From Chloroflexota bacterium (lineage in GTDB: Bacteria; Chloroflexota; Anaerolineae; Anaerolineales; UBA11858), in NCBI GenBank assembly GCA_018648225.1, contig JABGRQ010000069.1, positions 1 to 52,418 on the forward strand: a stretch of 52,418 nucleotides of DNA, given 5' to 3'. The notes under the pieces were generated by a model. That model did not search any database and was not told the DNA's origin. It saw only the letters and a list, made by a program, of their open reading frames with translations. Positions 33,616 to 41,862 of this stretch are shown here, piece by piece; the stretch's first letter is position 1; each line of letters starts with the position of its first letter. A program made the translations under genes and the position numbers.

Positions 33616-34642
33616 CTTTAAAAAATTGAAGGCTCTCCTCAGGGTCATAGCTCAGGAGGATGGTTTCCCCAACCTGGGGGAGATTCTTCTGTTGAGATGG
33701 GAAATCGGCGCGCAATGTAGTTTCGTGGATCGTCAGTTCGATGTGGCAAACACTGCCCCGGAACGAGCGCCCGGTGACGCGGCCCTTAAGCTGGTGAGGC
33801 CCCGAAGCGCTGATTCTAAACCCGTCAGGGCGGATAAGTAAGGTGACATCGCCATTCATTTGCCTCGGAGCTGGGAACTCCCCAAATTCGGTCTGGATCA
33901 CCCCTCCCCGCGCGCGCGCCGCGTAGAGATTCTCAAATCCCAGAAAGCGCGCCACGAAGGGAGAATCTGGCTGGCGGTAGATCGTCTCCGGTTCGCCAAT
34001 CTGGGCGATTTGACCCTTTTGCATAATTACCACGCGGTTTGCCAGGGCGAAAGCCTCTTCCTGATCGTGGGTCACATAAAGTGTGGTTTGGCGGGTTTTT
34101 CGCAAGATGTATTTAAGTTCGTTGAGCAATTGCTCGCGCAACGTCCGGTCGAGCGACCCCAGAGGCTCATCGAGCATCAGCAGGCGCGGCGCGGGTGCCA
34201 GCGAACGTGCCAGAGCCACACGCTGCTGCTCCCCTCCGGAAAGTGTGGCGATATTGCGTTGCGCATAGCCGGTTAATCCTGTAAGTGCCAATAATTCATT
34301 CACCCGTGTCTGAATTTCATCCGGCGCGGCCTTTGCCATTTGCAGGCCGAAAGCGATATTTTCAAAGACGTTCTTGTGTGGGAAGAGCGCGTAATCCTGA
34401 AACATGAGGCCAAAATTGCGCTGGTGCGCGGGCGTGTTACCAAGCGAATTCCCCTGCCAGCGAACTTCGCCCTGATCGGGCGCTTGCAGCCCGGCGATGA
34501 TGTCTAACAGCGTGGATTTCCCGCAGCCGCTGGGGCCGAGCAAGGCCACGATCTCGCCCGCGTGGATGTCAAATTTAACCCCGCACAGCGCGCAAGTTTT
34601 GTCGAAGGATTTGTGTATGTTTTGAATGCTTATTACAGACAT
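33608..34642 (-). CDS. Thiamine-type ABC transporter ATPase with TOBE domain
   Basis: A 344-residue ATPase: Walker A GPSGCGKST (about residues 34-42), Q-loop GLMFQDYALFPH, signature LSGGEQQRVALARSL, Walker B LLMLDEPLGSLD, H-loop TLYVTHDQEEA. After about residue 240 there is a TOBE-like regulatory domain (RPDGFRISASGPHQLKGRVTGRSFRGSVCHIELTI). This is the spermidine/iron/thiamine class of ATPases. Thiamine is inferred from its operon with thiN and the TPP riboswitch. It is longer than enterobacterial ThiQ, which lacks the TOBE part. It overlaps the DUF402 gene. Confidence 0.88.
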   Translation of the reverse strand: MSVISIQNIHKSFDKTCALCGVKFDIHAGEIVALLGPSGCGKSTLLDIIAGLQAPDQGEVRWQGNSLGNTPAHQRNFGLMFQDYALFPHKNVFENIAFGLQMAKAAPDEIQTRVNELLALTGLTGYAQRNIATLSGGEQQRVALARSLAPAPRLLMLDEPLGSLDRTLREQLLNELKYILRKTRQTTLYVTHDQEEAFALANRVVIMQKGQIAQIGEPETIYRQPDSPFVARFLGFENLYAARARGGVIQTEFGEFPAPRQMNGDVTLLIRPDGFRISASGPHQLKGRVTGRSFRGSVCHIELTIHETTLRADFPSQQKNLPQVGETILLSYDPEESLQFFKDD

Positions 34643-34650
34643 AATGGAAT

Positions 34651-36342
34651 TTAAAACTCACCAATTTCAGCTACGCGTAGCTTTTCAATCGCCAGCATTC
34701 CGCCAATACTGGTCAGCATCAGGATGGTGCTTAATGCCAACGCCTGACCGTAGTTTAGCGCGCCGGGGCGCGAAAGCAATCGGTAGATCGTTACCGGCAG
34801 GGTAGGATATTCCGGACGTGAGAGCAGGGAGGTTGCGCCGAACTCGCCAATAGAAATTGTGAAAGCGAAGGTAGCCGCCACCAGTGCGGCACGGCCGATC
34901 AGCGGCAGATCAACGTGGCGAATGACTTGCACGGGGGTTGCGCCCAGCGTGGCCGCGGCCTGCCGCAGGCGCGGCTGAATACTCTGCAAGGCGGGAACCA
35001 GACTGCGCACAACGAAGGGAAAGGCTACCAGGGTATGTGCCAGGGGAATCAACAACGGTGAGGCGCGTAAATCCAGCGGGGGCTGTGCTAACGCAATGAT
35101 AAACCCTAATCCCAGTGTCACAGAGGAAGTGCCCAGGGGCAGCATTAGCAAAGCATCCAGCAAACGGTTGAGAGGCGCTGTGCGGTCGCGTGAGAGCGCC
35201 CAGGCCGCCGGGAAACCCAATCCCAGCGCGAGCAGCACTGTCAGGGTGGCGTAGGCCAATGATAACCCCATCGCGGTAGATGGGGCTGCATAAAAGAGAG
35301 AACCTTGACGGTTGAGCCATAATTCACGGTAAAAGGTTAACGTAAAGACGCGCAACCCTTGTCCCTCGAATGAAACCACCGATTGAGTTGCCAAAGCCAA
35401 TAAAGGCATGATTGTGATCGCCAGCAGCAGGCTGATCCAGAGGTTGGCGAACAGGCGTGTCTCGAAGCCGCGGATACGTTTTTGAATTTGTTGGCTGGCG
35501 CGCAAATTTAGCGGCTGACTCAATTGAGTTGCAAGCCGCGAGTAGAGTAGGGTCATCGCCAGGGAAATAAGCAATTGAATAATCGAGAGTACCGCGGCCA
35601 GCGGCAGGTTGAATAAGCTGATGGTCTGATAGAAAATCTCGACTTCCAAAGTAGCAAAGGTTGGCCCGCCGAGCACCAGAATCACCCCGAAGGAAGTGAA
35701 ATTAAAGATGAACACCAGCAAAGCCGCCGCGCTGATTGCTGGGGTAAGTAGGGGCAGGGTGATACGCAAGAAAGCCTGACTTCGATTGGCGCCCAGCACT
35801 CGGGCAGCATCGACCAGATGAGAGTCCAGATGCCCCCAGAAATCACCCACCATGCGCAACACAATCGTCAGGTTATAGAAAACATGCGCGCAGAGAATAG
35901 CTGTAAAGGTGTGGAGAAATGTGATGGGGGGTGCATCCAGCGCCAGGATGCGCATGAACAGTAGATTGATCAAGCCACGCGGCCCTAATAGCGCGCTGAA
36001 GGCTGTCGCGACCACCAATGTTGGCATCACAAAGGGGACACCCGTCAGGGCGCGCAGCAGCGATTTGCCGCGAAACTTGTAACGCGCTAATAAATAGGCT
36101 CCGGGCAGCCCGATGAGCAGCGTCAATAAAGTGGACAGACCTGCCTGCCAGAACGTGAAACTAATCACGCCATGCAGTGCGGGTGACGTGACAGCCTCGA
36201 TAAAAGGCGCGCTATTCTCTGGCGTGCGCGTCAAACTAAAATGCAACATCCTCCCTAGCGGATAAAAATAGAATATCACCAGGAATGTGAGTGGAGCTAA
36301 CCAGAGCAGGGTTGTATGGCTGTACTTGCGCGGCATAATCAT
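34651..36342 (-). CDS. Thiamine-type ABC transporter permease (fused double permease)
   Basis: A 563-residue membrane protein with about 12 helices in two homologous halves, as in ThiP/FbpB. Each half has an EAA-type cytoplasmic loop (DAARVLGANRSQAFLRITLPLL about residues 180-200, and QAAATLGATPVQVIRHVDLPLI about 470-490). This gives a complete pore in one chain. The start is ATG 36342, or 36336 six bases later. An intergenic MITE-like element (36352-36494) separates it from the upstream binding-protein gene. Confidence 0.88.
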   Translation of the reverse strand: MIMPRKYSHTTLLWLAPLTFLVIFYFYPLGRMLHFSLTRTPENSAPFIEAVTSPALHGVISFTFWQAGLSTLLTLLIGLPGAYLLARYKFRGKSLLRALTGVPFVMPTLVVATAFSALLGPRGLINLLFMRILALDAPPITFLHTFTAILCAHVFYNLTIVLRMVGDFWGHLDSHLVDAARVLGANRSQAFLRITLPLLTPAISAAALLVFIFNFTSFGVILVLGGPTFATLEVEIFYQTISLFNLPLAAVLSIIQLLISLAMTLLYSRLATQLSQPLNLRASQQIQKRIRGFETRLFANLWISLLLAITIMPLLALATQSVVSFEGQGLRVFTLTFYRELWLNRQGSLFYAAPSTAMGLSLAYATLTVLLALGLGFPAAWALSRDRTAPLNRLLDALLMLPLGTSSVTLGLGFIIALAQPPLDLRASPLLIPLAHTLVAFPFVVRSLVPALQSIQPRLRQAAATLGATPVQVIRHVDLPLIGRAALVAATFAFTISIGEFGATSLLSRPEYPTLPVTIYRLLSRPGALNYGQALALSTILMLTSIGGMLAIEKLRVAEIGEF

Positions 36343-36351
36343 CCGTTAAAC

Positions 36352-36494
36352 TCAGTAGATCACGATTTTGCGTCATTGCGAGCGCAGCGACCTGTGCCCT
36401 TTAGGGTCAGCAATCTGCTGCCATATCTGGGGGATTGCTTCGGCAAAAAACGCCTCGCAATGACAGTGAAATTCAGAAAACTGTGATTTACTGA
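36352..36494. repeat. MITE-like palindromic element in the thiamine operon
   Basis: Ends TCAGTAGATCAC (36352-36363) and GTGATTTACTGA (36483-36494) are inverted with one mismatch. Inside, CGTCATTGCGAG and CTCGCAATGAC, then AGCAATCTG and GGATTGCTTC, are inverted in turn, so the whole 143 bp could fold into one hairpin. TCATTGCGAG...CTCGCAATGA cores are known dispersed repeats. It fills the gap between permease and binding-protein genes. Confidence 0.7.
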
Positions 36495-36510
36495 AACTAA
36501 CATACGCCAG

Positions 36511-37545
36511 TTACCTCAGTACCAACTTCGTCCAATCTGCAATCCATTGCTCGCGTCGGGCGCTAATATCTTCAGGAGCGAGAAAAGCAGGCGCATCCGG
36601 TGTGAAGAGATATTGTTCGAAGGTTGCATCTAGTTTGGTGTTGGCGTTCACCGGGAAAACATACATTTGCATGGGAATATCAGACTGAAATTCCGGAGAG
36701 AGCATGAAATCGATCCATTTTTCGGCCAGTTGGCGTTGCACGGTGCCTCGCAGAATACCGACAAATTCAATCTGTCGGAAGCAACTTCCCGCGCCGATCA
36801 CGGCGGCCGTCGTCGGCGCATTCAGGGGTTCTTCGGCAAATAAATACTCAAAGACCGGGCTGGAGCCATACGAGACCACAATCGGGTATGTGCCGCCCCA
36901 TTGGCTGAACTCACTATAATAGGCCGATTCCCAGTCATTGACGACTTTTACATCATTATCGACCAACCCCTGCCAGAAATCGAGATAACCATCTTCACCA
37001 AAATGTCCGACGGTGGCAAACAGAAACGCCAGTCCTGGTGAAGATGTGGCTGGGTTTTCAACTACGACCAGCCCGCGGTATTCGGGCTTGAGCAAATCTT
37101 TGAGCGTTTTCGGTGGGGCCAGACTATTCTGCACAAAGTAGGCAATTTCATAATTCAGGCAAACATCGCCATAATCTACCGGCAAGGCGCGTTGCTCGGA
37201 GTCTAGTTCAAATTCATCGGGGATGTCGGCCAGCAAGGGCGAAGCATACGATTCAAAAATACCCTCCTCCAATGCCCGGCTCAAGAAAGTGTTATCCACG
37301 CCGTAGAAGACATCTGCCAAAGGCTTATCGCCAGCCAATATGGCTTTGTTGACGGCTGTGCCGGTATCGCCCGCGCCGATAAACTGAACATCAACATTGT
37401 GTTCGGTTTCAAACGCTAGCACCAACGCCTCAGATATGGCAAATGAATCGTGGGTCATCACCGTCAGCGTTTGTGGCCCTTTTTCGGTGGCGCAGGCCGA
37501 CAGCAAGGCTGCGAGGATAAGTAGCAAAAAGAAGTTGTGTTTCAT
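36511..37545 (-). CDS. Thiamine-type ABC transporter substrate-binding lipoprotein
   Basis: A 344-residue extracellular binding protein of the ThiB/TbpA type. Signal MKHNFFLLLILAALLSAC gives the lipobox Cys at about 18. The mature part opens TLTVMTHDSFAISEALVLAFE, close to ThiB (V-x-T-Y-D/H-S-F), and contains GDTGTAVNKAIL, ADVFYGVDNTFL, VDYGDVCLNYE, NPATSSPGLAFL and QWGGTYPIVVSYGSSPVFE, the ThiB-like pattern. The ATG at 37545 has GGAG 6 nt upstream; a TTG at 37557 is less likely. It follows thiN by 18 nt. Confidence 0.9.
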   Translation of the reverse strand: MKHNFFLLLILAALLSACATEKGPQTLTVMTHDSFAISEALVLAFETEHNVDVQFIGAGDTGTAVNKAILAGDKPLADVFYGVDNTFLSRALEEGIFESYASPLLADIPDEFELDSEQRALPVDYGDVCLNYEIAYFVQNSLAPPKTLKDLLKPEYRGLVVVENPATSSPGLAFLFATVGHFGEDGYLDFWQGLVDNDVKVVNDWESAYYSEFSQWGGTYPIVVSYGSSPVFEYLFAEEPLNAPTTAAVIGAGSCFRQIEFVGILRGTVQRQLAEKWIDFMLSPEFQSDIPMQMYVFPVNANTKLDATFEQYLFTPDAPAFLAPEDISARREQWIADWTKLVLR

Positions 37546-37563
37546 CAGTTTCTCCAAACATAG

Positions 37564-38217
37564 TTAATGCTGAGGCGCAACGGAGCCGTCCTGCCGAATA
37601 TGTACCACCAGCAACAACCCCCTGCGCAATGTTATTGTTGCCCGTGTATCATATAAAACATTGCTTACCCCCCGCGCCGCGCCAAATATCAGCGTATCAC
37701 CTTCTAGGGCGTATTCCAGCCCATGTGTGCTAACGCCAACCGCATCGCCGCGCAATGGAATCAGCGAAAGCGTATCGCCAGGCGCGCCATCAATTTGCAT
37801 GTGCTGACCGCTTTGCAATACGCGTAATTCTTGCGTGCCATCTATCAGGCGAGTGTTGAATTCACTCAGCGCCGGATGCGCCAGTAATAATAGATTGGCG
37901 AAGGTCATATCCCAACGGGCACCCAGTGCGGCGTAGATTACGATTTCCTCGGGCTGGAACCCCCTGGCTTTGTGCAGGGCCAGCTCAAGGTCGGTTTCAT
38001 CTTTGCGGGTGGGGTAGGTGATCAGTTTTGCCCCGGCATCTTCGAGCGCAACGCACTCAGGGGCAGTCAGCGAGTCCATGTCGCCAATCACCCACCCTGG
38101 GGTGAGTCCGAGTTTCATCAAGTGACGGGCGCCCCCATCGGCGGCAATCAGCACATCTCCAGGCAGAATATCCTGGGGTAATAAAAAATCTCCATTGGCA
38201 AAAATAATCACACGCAT
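37564..38217 (-). CDS. thiN: Thiamine pyrophosphokinase
   Basis: A 217-residue kinase that makes TPP directly from thiamine and ATP. Motifs: FANGDFLLP, LIAADGGARHLMKLGLTPGWVIGDMDSL (the catalytic Asp cluster), YPTRKDETDLELAL, YAALGARWDMTFANLLLLAHP and the C-terminal thiamine-binding part with LSLIPLRGDAVGVSTHGLEYAL. It is first in the operon after the TPP riboswitch. Its GGAGGG ribosome-binding site lies in the riboswitch expression platform, 8 nt before ATG 38217. Uptake plus pyrophosphorylation, with no thiamine-synthesis genes here, points to thiamine salvage. Confidence 0.92.
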   Translation of the reverse strand: MRVIIFANGDFLLPQDILPGDVLIAADGGARHLMKLGLTPGWVIGDMDSLTAPECVALEDAGAKLITYPTRKDETDLELALHKARGFQPEEIVIYAALGARWDMTFANLLLLAHPALSEFNTRLIDGTQELRVLQSGQHMQIDGAPGDTLSLIPLRGDAVGVSTHGLEYALEGDTLIFGAARGVSNVLYDTRATITLRRGLLLVVHIRQDGSVAPQH

Positions 38218-38222
38218 AAGAA

Positions 38223-38247
38223 AACCCTCCGTCAGGAGCGGAGGGTT
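38223..38247 (-). promoter_or_regulatory. Riboswitch expression platform: stem hiding the thiN ribosome-binding site
   Basis: On the minus strand AACCCTCCG (5' arm, 38239-38247) pairs with CGGAGGGTT (3' arm, 38223-38231), a 9-bp stem with a 7-nt loop. The 3' arm contains the GGAGGG ribosome-binding site. The 5' arm can pair instead with GCGGAGGG inside the aptamer (38268-38275). A short TTTTC follows, so some termination is also possible. Confidence 0.72.
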
Positions 38248-38257
38248 AATTTCTTGT

Positions 38258-38354
38258 GGGCTGCCATCCCTCCGCCGGTATGATCCGGATCAGGTAAACG
38301 GGTCGAGCGCTTTTGGCGCTCCTCTCAGCCCGGCAGTACCAGGCTCCCCGTGCA
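38258..38354 (-). ncRNA. TPP riboswitch (THI element)
   Basis: Read on the minus strand, the conserved THI blocks are all present in order: GGGGAGCC (38342-38349), GGCTGAGA (38323-38330), a variable GC hairpin (38305-38321), GACCCG, CCTGATCCGGATCATACC (38277-38294) and GGCGGAGGGATGG. It sits between a TTGACA/TATACT promoter and thiN, so it should bind thiamine pyrophosphate and repress the five-gene operon. Confidence 0.95.
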
Positions 38355-38374
38355 GAATATCAATTGTGTTCAGG

Positions 38375-38403
38375 AGTATAACGACAGCGCGCTAACCTGT
38401 CAA
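38375..38403 (-). promoter_or_regulatory. Promoter of the TPP-riboswitch operon
   Basis: On the minus strand TTGACA (38398-38403) and TATACT (38375-38380) are 17 nt apart. The start near 38368 is about 14 nt before the aptamer. The -35 overlaps the ribF stop codon. Confidence 0.8.
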
Positions 38404-39323
38404 GCGGCGAGGATCTTACGGGCCTGTTGGCTATCCCGGTCGATTTGATGGATGAGTGCATCAACATCTGAGAAGCGTTGCTCGCCGCGCAGCCGCTGGA
38501 TAAATTCAAGCTGGACGGATTCGCCATAGATATTCTCGGCGAAATCGAGCAGGTGTGCTTCCACACGGGGACGCACGGGGCCGCTCTCGAAGGTGGGGCG
38601 CACACCGATATTGGTAACTGCCCCCCAGGTTTGGCCGCCGAAATGGGCGCGGCACACATAAACACCCGCCGCGGGGATAGCTTGTTCTGCCCAAATCTCC
38701 AGATTAGCCGTTGGAAAACCGAGGCTGGCACCGCGCTGATCGCCAAGCACAACCTTGCCCTCAATAGCGAAATTTCTACTGAGCAGGGAGGCGGCTTCAG
38801 CTACTTGTCCGGCCCCCAGCAAAAAGCGGATGCGGCTGGATGAAACTACCTGCCCATCGGAGTTGAGCGGATTCGTGCGCCGTACAGAGAAACCCATCGT
38901 CGCGCCCATGCTACTGAGGGTTTCAAAATTCCCATCCCGATTTTTGCCCAGCGCAAAATCGTACCCAATTTGCAAATGTTGAATATGCAGGTGTTGGTTC
39001 AGCTTGTTCATAAAATCTTGCGCGGCGGTGGCGGCAATAGCTTTGTTGAAAGGATGCGTAATGACAACATCAATGCCGAGTTTGCCGAGCAGATGTGCTT
39101 TTTCGTTGGGTGGGGAGAGGTAAAAGGGGTAATCATGCCCGCGCAGGACGATTGCGGGGTGAGGATAGAAAGTAAGCACAACGGCTGGCATACCTTGTTG
39201 ATGTGCGCCAGCCGCCAATTCACGCAACACTTTCTGGTGCCCGATGTGGACACCATCAAAAGAGCCGATGGTTAACCATGCGTTATCCAACCGGATTTCA
39301 TCGAGAGACCAGAAATGCTGCAT
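38400..39323 (-). CDS. ribF: Bifunctional riboflavin kinase / FAD synthetase
   Basis: A 307-residue RibF that converts riboflavin to FMN and FAD. The N-terminal adenylyltransferase has LTIGSFDGVHIGHQKVL, TFYPHP and a later SSSRIRFLLGAGQVAEAASLL. The C-terminal riboflavin kinase has GKVVLGDQRGASLGFPTANLEI and the metal/flavin segment GVYVCRA...TNIGVRPTFE, ending with VQLEFIQRLRGEQRFSDVDALIHQI. It is last in the nusA-infB block, a common bacterial arrangement with truB. No terminator is obvious before the thiamine-operon promoter, which overlaps its stop codon, so read-through into the riboswitch is possible. Confidence 0.93.
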   Translation of the reverse strand: MQHFWSLDEIRLDNAWLTIGSFDGVHIGHQKVLRELAAGAHQQGMPAVVLTFYPHPAIVLRGHDYPFYLSPPNEKAHLLGKLGIDVVITHPFNKAIAATAAQDFMNKLNQHLHIQHLQIGYDFALGKNRDGNFETLSSMGATMGFSVRRTNPLNSDGQVVSSSRIRFLLGAGQVAEAASLLSRNFAIEGKVVLGDQRGASLGFPTANLEIWAEQAIPAAGVYVCRAHFGGQTWGAVTNIGVRPTFESGPVRPRVEAHLLDFAENIYGESVQLEFIQRLRGEQRFSDVDALIHQIDRDSQQARKILAA

Positions 39324-39342
39324 TAGCGATCGTTAAAATACC

Positions 39343-39387
39343 ATTGGGAGTAATGGCGAGGACGCGGCCTTGTCCATTACTCCCAAT
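39343..39387 (-). other. 14-bp stem-loop between truB and ribF
   Basis: ATTGGGAGTAATGG and CCATTACTCCCAAT form perfect 14-bp arms (39343-39356, 39374-39387) around a 17-nt loop. On the minus strand the stem is followed by GGTATTTT, so it may cause partial termination or RNA processing between truB and ribF. Confidence 0.5.
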
Positions 39388-39398
39388 AGGCATATGAT

Positions 39399-40316
39399 TT
39401 AGGTTTGGAAGAATACTTTCTTCGGGAACCATTCGCGCTTATTCTCGTCGAAGCTCATCAAAGCAACCAAATCGCCTTGTTCGCTGACTGCGCGGGTCAT
39501 GCCTTCTTCAGTCATTTCAGGGTTCGGACCTGCAGGAATGCGATGACCAAAAGCAACTTTTTCAACGGTTTCGTAGTCCAGTTCAACCGTTGGCCAGTCG
39601 GGAAGTAATTCCGCAGCTGGGATCAGGTGCCGATACCAGTCACCGGTGAGGAAAGCATCTTGCAGATCACGCAGGCGCACAGCATGGCGCAGGGTGAAAA
39701 ATCCGCTTTTGGTGCGACGCAATCCGATTAAGTGTGCACCGGTTTGCAGGTCTTCACCGATGTCATTAGCGAGCGAGCGCACATACGTACCCGACGAACA
39801 ATATACATCAAGAACGGCTTCGGGCGGCGCCCATTCGAGTAAGTCCAGTGTGTAGACATCAATCTCGCGCGGCTCGAGTTCAACTTCTTCGCCATCGCGG
39901 GTACGTTTATAGGCAGGTTTTCCCTGTACTTTGATCGCGGAATATGAAGGCGGGGTTTGCAGAGTTTTGCCCTCATAACTTTTAAGCAAGGTGAGAAATT
40001 GATCTTCGGTAATGTGTGCAAAAGGGGCTGTACGGGTGATGCGCCCTTCAGCATCATATGTGTCTGTTGATGCGCCCAGTTTTACGGTGGCCTGGTAGCG
40101 TTTGTCGTCTGCGGCTATAAATTCGCTCAGGCGAACAGCAGGGCCAACCAGTACAACCAGCACACCCGATGCACGCGGGTCAAGCGTGCCGGTGTGCCCG
40201 GCACGACGAATATTGGTACCACGCCGGACAATTTTTACGACATCGTGCGATGTCAAACCGACGGGCTTATCAATAACCAAGGCTCCAGATACGACGTTTT
40301 TTATATGACCTTCCAT
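39399..40316 (-). CDS. truB: tRNA pseudouridine-55 synthase
   Basis: TruB makes pseudouridine 55 in the T-loop of tRNA. From ATG 40316 it has about 305 residues. Key motifs: GALVIDKPVGLTSHDVV, RRAGHTGTLDPRASGVLVV with the catalytic Asp in TLDP, KRYQATVKLGASTDTYDAEG, PSYSAIKVQGKPAY and VYCSSGTYVRSLANDIGEDL; the C-terminal PUA-like region follows. An upstream in-frame ATG (40325) is directly against GGGGAG, so 40316 with a 9-nt spacing is the better start. A strong stem upstream (40439-40471) separates it from nrnA, so truB-ribF may have their own promoter. Confidence 0.94.
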   Translation of the reverse strand: MEGHIKNVVSGALVIDKPVGLTSHDVVKIVRRGTNIRRAGHTGTLDPRASGVLVVLVGPAVRLSEFIAADDKRYQATVKLGASTDTYDAEGRITRTAPFAHITEDQFLTLLKSYEGKTLQTPPSYSAIKVQGKPAYKRTRDGEEVELEPREIDVYTLDLLEWAPPEAVLDVYCSSGTYVRSLANDIGEDLQTGAHLIGLRRTKSGFFTLRHAVRLRDLQDAFLTGDWYRHLIPAAELLPDWPTVELDYETVEKVAFGHRIPAGPNPEMTEEGMTRAVSEQGDLVALMSFDENKREWFPKKVFFQT

Positions 40317-40424
40317 AGTGTTCATCTCCCCGGTATAGGTTGTGTGAGATATGTAAATTGTACTTGATTCATAAGATTTCAACTTGAGATTTACATGTGA
40401 ATTTTATTTAGACTTGCCATGAAA

Positions 40425-40471
40425 AAACCTGAAAAACTGGGGGAGTGGGTTATCTTGCAACCCGCTCCCCC
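40425..40471 (-). terminator. Intrinsic terminator between nrnA and truB
   Basis: GGGGGAG-T-GGGTT (40439-40451) pairs with AACCC-G-CTCCCCC (40459-40471), 13 bp with one T-G wobble. On the minus strand the stem is followed by AGTTTTTC and then a TTTTTT run. It divides the long minus-strand block into nusA...nrnA and truB-ribF. Confidence 0.8.
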
Positions 40472-40510
40472 TTGAATTCCGATATTTTGTAAGACAAATC
40501 CCTCATTCTA

Positions 40511-41467
40511 TTACTGTGTCAGCATTTGTGTGGCTGTAATTACCTGTTTCTTGACATCATCGAGTGCCCCTTCGATCGTAGCTCCAGAAGCAGCTTTGTG
40601 TCCGCCGCCGTCAAACTGAGCCGCAATTTTCGAAGTATCGTAGCCGGGTCTGGCGCGCCAGCTTACTTTGATCATCCCGTTGGGTTGTTCAATAAAGATT
40701 ACCGCGACAACGGCGCCATCTACTGAAGCCAGCAAGCTCACCAGGTCGGCATCATCCTTACCGGGGTAGTTGCTAGTTTCCCGGTCGGCGTTGCTCAATG
40801 TTGTCCAGATGATCTGATTTTCCATCTCAATGTGATTTAATCCAGCGCCCCAATACCGCACCGCTTCAAAAGATCGCTCATGCAATGCTTTTGTATACAA
40901 CTTGGGCATGTCAACACCTAATTCCATCAATGCCGCTGCGGTGCGTAATGTTTGTGGTTGCACATTGGAGGTACGAAACCCGAGCGTATCGGTGATTATT
41001 CCGGTAAGCAATGCTTCGGCGACGATTTGGGAGATATCTAAACCCCATTGGGGCAAGTAACGTGCCAGCATTTCTGCCGTTGATGGCGTTGTGCTTTCAA
41101 CCAGGTTAATATGGGCGAAATTAAGATTGGTGATATGGTGGTCTATATTCAGGTCTGGTTTTGGATACTCATCAAGAGCCGTGCCAACCCGGTCCAGTCC
41201 TGAGCAGTCTACGACAACAATCAGATCAAAGACACCAGAAGGCTTTTTTTGAATCTTCTCGCTGTTTTTGAGATGTCGTAGCGCGCGCGGCACACCATCG
41301 GCAAGCACCATTTGAACATCTTTCCCGGCTTCTTGCAGCGCCAAACCGAATGCAAGTGTTGAACCAACTGCGTCGCCATCGGGGCGAACGTGCGAGGTAA
41401 TCAGGATGCGATGTGCGCTTTGAATACGGCTTCTGATTTCTTTTAAATCTTTACTCAATGTCGTCAT
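40511..41467 (-). CDS. nrnA: DHH/DHHA1 phosphoesterase (nanoRNase NrnA-like)
   Basis: A 318-residue DHH phosphoesterase. Motifs: ILITSHVRPDGDAVGS (DxD), VVDCSGLDRVG, the DHH in LNIDHHITNLNF, a TGIITDTLGFR region with its Asp, and DGGGHKAASGATI from the DHHA1 domain. Such enzymes degrade nanoRNA and pAp or cyclic dinucleotides. In many bacteria this gene follows rbfA in the infB operon, as here. The start ATG 41467 lies within the 3' end of rbfA (17-nt overlap); a longer upstream frame has no family similarity. Confidence 0.9.
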   Translation of the reverse strand: MTTLSKDLKEIRSRIQSAHRILITSHVRPDGDAVGSTLAFGLALQEAGKDVQMVLADGVPRALRHLKNSEKIQKKPSGVFDLIVVVDCSGLDRVGTALDEYPKPDLNIDHHITNLNFAHINLVESTTPSTAEMLARYLPQWGLDISQIVAEALLTGIITDTLGFRTSNVQPQTLRTAAALMELGVDMPKLYTKALHERSFEAVRYWGAGLNHIEMENQIIWTTLSNADRETSNYPGKDDADLVSLLASVDGAVVAVIFIEQPNGMIKVSWRARPGYDTSKIAAQFDGGGHKAASGATIEGALDDVKKQVITATQMLTQ

Positions 41468-41849
41468 TAAGTGAGCTTTCTTCCGTATCCGAAACTGGTT
41501 CGTCACTAATATCCAATGAAGCCAGAAGTTGTTCAATGCGGTCGGCGTGTTCAGGGCTGTGGTCCCAGTAGAAGCGCAGGCGCGGGAAATGGCGTAGTTC
41601 AACCCGCCGCGCTAATTCGCTGCGCAGATACCCTCCAGCGTGCTGCAAACCAGCGAGAATCTCCTCAGCCTCCGAACTGCCCATCAATGATGAGACATAG
41701 ACATTGGCAAATGAGATTTCGCGGTCCACGCGGACCTTGGAGATATTTACATTTGACAATCGCGGATCGGCTGTTTCCATCAAAAGCAAGGTAGAAAGCT
41801 CTTCGTGAATTCGGTCCGCGATCCGTTTGGCGCGTAGTTCAGATGGCAT
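41451..41849 (-). CDS. rbfA: Ribosome-binding factor A
   Basis: A 132-residue KH-fold 30S maturation factor. It has SELRAKRIADRIHEELSTLLL, DPRLSNVNISKVRVDREISFANVYVS and the ending VELRHFPRLRFYWDHSPEHADRIEQLL, all standard for RbfA, followed by an acidic tail. It sits 13 nt after infB and overlaps nrnA. Confidence 0.94.
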   Translation of the reverse strand: MPSELRAKRIADRIHEELSTLLLMETADPRLSNVNISKVRVDREISFANVYVSSLMGSSEAEEILAGLQHAGGYLRSELARRVELRHFPRLRFYWDHSPEHADRIEQLLASLDISDEPVSDTEESSLNDDIE

Positions 41850-41862
41850 GTTTTGTTCCTGA

